Source: Deltaproteobacteria bacterium
GTDB taxonomy: Bacteria > Myxococcota_A > Polyangia > Polyangiales > Ga0077539
Reading direction: 5' to 3'
NCBI GenBank assembly: GCA_016218725.1
Contig: JACRDB010000106.1
Coordinates: forward strand, 1 to 64,000
Length of the DNA stretch: 64,000 bases
In this document: piece by piece, positions 61,015 through 64,000 of the stretch
Position numbering within the stretch: position 1 is the first letter of the stretch
How the letters are laid out: the number at the start of each line of letters is the position of its first letter
Made by a program: the position numbers and the translations under genes
Notes under the pieces: model-generated
The model's input: the letters and a program-made list of their open reading frames with translations, nothing else
What the model was told of the DNA's origin: nothing
The model's database searches: none

Positions 61015-61854
61015 TTACGGCAGGAACACCCGGTCGGGCGAACTCTCCGTGGCCGCGCGGGTGAGCCAGAGGCCGAGCGTGGCGGGGTCGGCGCACGCCC
61101 CGAGCGCCGCGGCATGGGCCTCCGAGAGGGCCACGCCCCGCGCCGAGAGCACCGCCCGCACGGCCTCGCGCAGCGCCCGCAGCTCCCCCTCCCGGAGGCC
61201 CTCCTGGTGGCCCTCCTGGTGGCCCTCCTGGTGGCCTTCCTGGTGACCCTCCTGGTGGCCCTCCGCCCGGACGGCGTCGAGGGAGTCGTAGCCCTTGCGC
61301 TGCAGGAGGTTCGTGAGCGTGGCCTCGTGGGCGGCCTCGCGGTCGTAGAGGGCCTCGACCAGGACGGGGTTCTTGAGCACCCCCGGGGCCAGGAGCCTCT
61401 GCCCCGGGGTGAAGGTCTGCGGGGCGACGCCCTTCTCGTAGACCTCGACCCTGCGCGGACCCGCGAGGCGCAGCACCCAGACCCAGCGGGTGCCCGCCGC
61501 GTGGAGCTCGGTGATCTTCACCTGGAGGTCCCTCTCGTCCTGCTCGCGCGAGGCATACTCCACCACCAGGGGCGGGACCGTGGTGCCCCAGCCAGGCGCC
61601 TCGGGCCCCAGGCCCACCCCTACATCCGGCGCCCGGAGCGTGTCGTCCGACAGCTTGATCCCCGGGTCCACCCCGGCGCGCTCCACCGCGGGGTCCGAGC
61701 CCAGCACCGCGGCGCCCAGGGCGTTGGGCACCGTGCCATCGGCCCCCGTGGGCGCGCATTGAATGGGGTGTCCCCGGGACAGCTCGTACGGGTCCCCGCT
61801 CTTCAGCGACGCCGCGCGGAAGGGGCCTCGCGCCGTGGTGGGTCGGGTGCTCAC
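61015..61854 (-). CDS. Uma2-family (DUF820) putative nuclease with EGHQ repeats
   Basis: Protein of 279 residues with a Uma2-type restriction-endonuclease-like domain. The presumed active site is PD in RAPDVGV (Asp77), Glu99 in PPLVVEY and Lys113 in VKITELH, followed by the VWVLRL strand. Such proteins are abundant in cyanobacteria and myxobacteria; their role is unproven. At about 198-219 there are five EGHQ-type repeats, matching a 12-bp DNA repeat, before a helical C-terminus. It is convergent with pstB. Confidence 0.82.
   Translation of the reverse strand: MSTRPTTARGPFRAASLKSGDPYELSRGHPIQCAPTGADGTVPNALGAAVLGSDPAVERAGVDPGIKLSDDTLRAPDVGVGLGPEAPGWGTTVPPLVVEYASREQDERDLQVKITELHAAGTRWVWVLRLAGPRRVEVYEKGVAPQTFTPGQRLLAPGVLKNPVLVEALYDREAAHEATLTNLLQRKGYDSLDAVRAEGHQEGHQEGHQEGHQEGHQEGLREGELRALREAVRAVLSARGVALSEAHAAALGACADPATLGLWLTRAATESSPDRVFLP
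61201..61260. repeat. 12-bp tandem repeat, five copies, inside the Uma2-type gene
   Basis: Five head-to-tail 12-bp units (ctcctggtggcc, the fourth with two substitutions). In frame on the minus strand each gives Gly-His-Gln-Glu, so the array keeps the reading frame when copies are gained or lost. Confidence 0.92.
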
Positions 61855-61914
61855 CCCTGGAGCATACCCGCGGAGCGCGGCAGGCGCACGCCGCCCCGCC
61901 GCGCGCCCACCGGC

Positions 61915-62505
61915 TCAGACCGAGAAGATGCGCGACGCGTCGATTCGGAGACCCCTGGGCGCCTCCCGGAAGGGCCCGCTGGCCGTCGGGGGCGCCCCTC
62001 GGGACGGCACCTCGAGCGTCGGGACCTGCTCCCACCGCGCGACGCCGACGACGCAGACGTGCAGCCCCTCCGTGAGCGCCCACTCGAAGCAACTCCACTC
62101 GCCGTCACGACCGACCCCCACCGGCGGATCCTCGACGACCACCCCCCGGCTCATCGTCACGCGCGCGCGTCCGGTCTGGTCCTCCAGGTCGAAGTCGCTG
62201 TAGGCTTCGGCGTGACCCTCCTCCACGTTGCCGCCCGCGCCGCCATGATCGATGTACCGGCTCTTGTAGCCGCGGAAGGAGGCGCAGTCGCGCCCGCTGA
62301 AGGGGGCGCGGAGCGCGGGGCTCCGCAGGATGACCCGCCCGACGACCGCCGCAGCCTCGCCGTCGCGCACGTCGTGAAGCAGGCGCCTCCCGCGGGTGAT
62401 GGCCGCCCGGCGGCGGGCGTTGAACCACGCACCGACCGCCAGAGCGACCGCTGACACGCCCGCGAAACCGAAGACCAGAACTTCGAACCAGTTGCTGCTC
62501 TCCAT
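61915..62505 (-). CDS. GIDE-domain membrane protein
   Basis: Protein of 196 residues with one N-terminal membrane helix (about 7-27) and a soluble domain resembling the GIDE domain of mitochondrial MUL1-type E3 ligases and their bacterial relatives. Supporting segments are VVGRVILRSPALRAPFSGRDC, then SFRGYKSR, a DQTGRARV strand pair, and ALTEGLHVCVVGVA. It lacks any RING finger, as bacterial forms do. The function in bacteria is not established. A single gene; neighbours give no clear link. Confidence 0.7.
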   Translation of the reverse strand: MESSNWFEVLVFGFAGVSAVALAVGAWFNARRRAAITRGRRLLHDVRDGEAAAVVGRVILRSPALRAPFSGRDCASFRGYKSRYIDHGGAGGNVEEGHAEAYSDFDLEDQTGRARVTMSRGVVVEDPPVGVGRDGEWSCFEWALTEGLHVCVVGVARWEQVPTLEVPSRGAPPTASGPFREAPRGLRIDASRIFSV

Positions 62506-62561
62506 CTTGCGGCCCTGGGTTGGGAAGGGATCGGGGCTCCGGCGCGAGCGCTCCCGCGACG

Positions 62562-63512
62562 TTACACCGTGGGCGGTCCTCCTCGCGAAGGCGTCGCTTC
62601 AGGACGCGGAGAGGGGCGCTCTCCAAACGAGCGCGTCAGGTACTCGGCCACCACGACGAGGAACCACAGCTCGGCCACCTCGTGCATCACGCCGCCCGCC
62701 AGGGCGTCGCCGTGTATGCGGAAGGTGATCAGCTCCAGGTAGACGTACGCCAGCACGCCCGCCGCCGCGAGGGTCAGCCGCAGCCCGGCGCGGTGGCTCC
62801 CCCGCCGCAGCAGCGCGACGCCCCCGACCGCCGCGACCAGGGCGGCGGCGGGCAGCACGCGGAACTCGAGGACGTTGACGACCTCCCGGATCACGTAGGC
62901 GCCGCCGGTGGGATCCATCCCCGGCAGGAGCGACCGGACCCAGGGGATGAAGCTGTGATCGTACCAGGCGTTGAGCGCTGGGAAGGGCAGGAGCCAGCGC
63001 CGCGGATCGGCGATCATGGGCTCCGTGGAGGCGAGGAAGGGCGGGAGCGCGGCGAGCGCCACGAAGCCCGCGAGGAGCAGCAGCAGGGCGCTCATGCGGC
63101 AGCCCTCGGGCTCGGCGAGGGTGCAGCCCCGGCAGACGCGGTTCACCAGGCAAGACGGCTGCCCGAAGCGCAGGAGCTCGCGGTCGAGGTGCTCGAAGAG
63201 CCCCAGGGCGAACAGCGCCATGCCGACGCCCGACGCCACGGAGTGGATCGACGACAGCCAGGGCGACGAGCGGAAGATCACATAGATCTCGATGCCGCAG
63301 GTGAGCTCGGTCACATAGAAGAGGACCAGGGCCCAGGTGAGGAGCCGCACCTCCGGCGTGTTGCGCCGGGGCACCAGCAGCCAGGGTCGGCGCGGCGGCG
63401 CGCCGTGACGGGCCCGGAAGACCTTCACGAGGAGCCGGGCGCCGAGGACCATCACCGCGACCTTGAGGACCAGGGCGAGGCCGAGGGCGACCAGCGCAGC
63501 GCCGAAGTTCAT
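62562..63512 (-). CDS. Polytopic membrane protein of unknown function
   Basis: Protein of 316 residues with about seven predicted membrane helices. A loop contains CLVNRVCRGC, a Cys cluster that could bind metal or form disulfides, and several His lie near helix ends (SFIPWVR before, MHEVAELW near the C-terminus). No family is recognised. No ribosome-binding site is seen before the ATG at 63512, but a short upstream frame ends there with an ATGA overlap, which could provide coupling. Confidence 0.6.
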   Translation of the reverse strand: MNFGAALVALGLALVLKVAVMVLGARLLVKVFRARHGAPPRRPWLLVPRRNTPEVRLLTWALVLFYVTELTCGIEIYVIFRSSPWLSSIHSVASGVGMALFALGLFEHLDRELLRFGQPSCLVNRVCRGCTLAEPEGCRMSALLLLLAGFVALAALPPFLASTEPMIADPRRWLLPFPALNAWYDHSFIPWVRSLLPGMDPTGGAYVIREVVNVLEFRVLPAAALVAAVGGVALLRRGSHRAGLRLTLAAAGVLAYVYLELITFRIHGDALAGGVMHEVAELWFLVVVAEYLTRSFGERPSPRPEATPSRGGPPTV

Positions 63513-63643
63513 GGCGCGCGAGCTGACGCCTGGGTGGCGCGGTTGGGGAGGGGACGGCGGGCGGGGATCGCAGGGCCTCCCTTGAGCGCGTCGACGAGCC
63601 GCGCGGGGTTGGCGACGGAGCAGGAGGTCAGGCGGTCCAACAC
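63509..63643 (-). CDS. Possible small open reading frame upstream of the membrane protein gene
   Basis: From GTG 63643 a 44-codon frame runs to a stop that overlaps the next ATG as ATGA. Third positions are strongly G/C as in real genes here. It could be a tiny leader gene or the end of a decayed gene: the frame stays open only to a stop at 63710. No family is recognised and the call is tentative. Confidence 0.3.
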   Translation of the reverse strand: MLDRLTSCSVANPARLVDALKGGPAIPARRPLPNRATQASARAP

Positions 63644-63825
63644 CCCGTGACGGTACCACCGCCCCCTCCCACAAGCCCTCCGGGATGCTCCGCCCGATCT
63701 TGGCCTCCGTCAACTCCTGCCGTTCCAACCGGTGCCCCTGGCGGCGACGTCACCCCGCGCGGCCGCTGCGCCGAGAGCGTCGGGCACCGATTGCCCCTCG
63801 GTGGCGAAGGGTGTACGGTGCGCTC
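63513..63825. other. Intergenic region before the BlaI/MecI-type gene
   Basis: Apart from the possible small frame at 63509-63643, no gene is supported. A 6-bp inverted repeat caccga-N7-tcggtg at 63785-63803 lies 22 bp before the repressor gene and might be an operator, although it does not match the TACA/TGTA type known for BlaI/MecI. No promoter could be named with confidence. Confidence 0.4.
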
Positions 63826-64000
63826 ATGAACTCACCGCTGCCGCTCCTGGGGGTGCTGGAGGCCGCGGTGCTGGAGCACCTCTGGGAGGTCGGTTCTGCC
63901 ATCCCGCGGGACGTGCACGGCGCCGTCGGCGAGCCCCGAGGCATCACCGTGAACACCGTGCAGTCCGCCCTGGAGCGCCTCCACCGCAAGCGGGTGCTCA
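63826..64000 (+). CDS. BlaI/MecI/CopY-family transcriptional repressor (3' end off the window)
   Basis: The first 58 codons from ATG 63826 encode a winged-helix N-terminus: LGVLEAAVLEHLWEVGS, then RDVHGAVGEPRGITVNTVQ and SALERLHRKRVL. This matches the BlaI/MecI/CopY pattern (LExxVMxxLW, TVxxxLxRLxxKG). Family members repress beta-lactamase or copper genes and are often cleaved by a partner BlaR/MecR peptidase; whether one follows lies outside the window. Confidence 0.88.
   Translation, partial: MNSPLPLLGVLEAAVLEHLWEVGSAIPRDVHGAVGEPRGITVNTVQSALERLHRKRVL

Noticed and set aside
61201..61260. CRISPR-like array
   Set aside because: The 12-bp units are contiguous without spacers and lie in frame inside a gene.

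Overview
The window is very GC-rich and densely coded. It carries four Hanks-type Ser/Thr kinases, an FrzS-like motility protein, a lipoprotein-anchored RHS protein, many Cys-rich lipoproteins and a large set of predicted surface lipoproteins. This combination points to a myxobacterium (Myxococcota, most likely a Polyangia lineage); the species cannot be told from the sequence. No rRNA, tRNA, CRISPR array or complete insertion sequence was seen. Many genes start with GTG, and neighbouring genes often overlap as GTGA, ATGA or TTGA.

Layout. 1-3213: a glycoside-hydrolase-like lipoprotein followed by a Ser/Thr kinase that runs off the left edge. 3306-5398: a cytochrome oxidase assembly set (heme O synthase CtaB, SCO copper chaperone, DUF420 membrane protein) with a 25-bp tandem repeat at the ctaB/sco junction. 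5438-8033: a small secreted barrel-like protein and a coiled-coil protein. 8092-15811: a SUMF1-like secreted protein, three large lipoproteins (Cys-rich, gluzincin peptidase, VWA/TSP3) and an SDR dehydrogenase. 15812-17760: a decayed accessory patch with two broken genes, a hairpin and an unrecognised lipoprotein. 17761-26951: a kelch-like and a YncE-like lipoprotein and a 2,096-residue RHS lipoprotein. 27185-28801: three small unknown genes.

28807-35333: orphan peptide ABC permeases upstream of a membrane kinase, a second kinase, and a secreted endonuclease/phosphatase-fold protein. 35340-39513: an operon of kinase, PEGA-domain membrane protein and Cys-repeat lipoprotein. 39549-41188: a small lipoprotein and a GAF protein resembling a truncated, His-less enzyme I-Ntr. 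41207-45248: an operon for a Gly/Asp-rich lipoprotein, a Cys-rich lipoprotein and a nine-heme cytochrome c lipoprotein. 45519-53493: a VWA-like lipoprotein, an M1 aminopeptidase, then FrzS-like, HAD phosphatase and helical-repeat genes. 53564-56389: PhaR-type regulator, ribosomal protein L25, peptidyl-tRNA hydrolase and RsmG. 56405-60984: an arsenite methyltransferase divergent from pstSCAB, with two matching palindromes between them. 61015-64000: a Uma2-type protein, a GIDE-domain protein, a polytopic membrane protein and the start of a BlaI/MecI repressor.

The dominant theme is the cell surface: more than a dozen predicted lipoproteins, five of which place a periodic Asp-Thr/Ser-Pro linker between the lipidated Cys and a folded module. 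The clearest functional circuits are the arsenic/phosphate pair and the kinase-led envelope operons.
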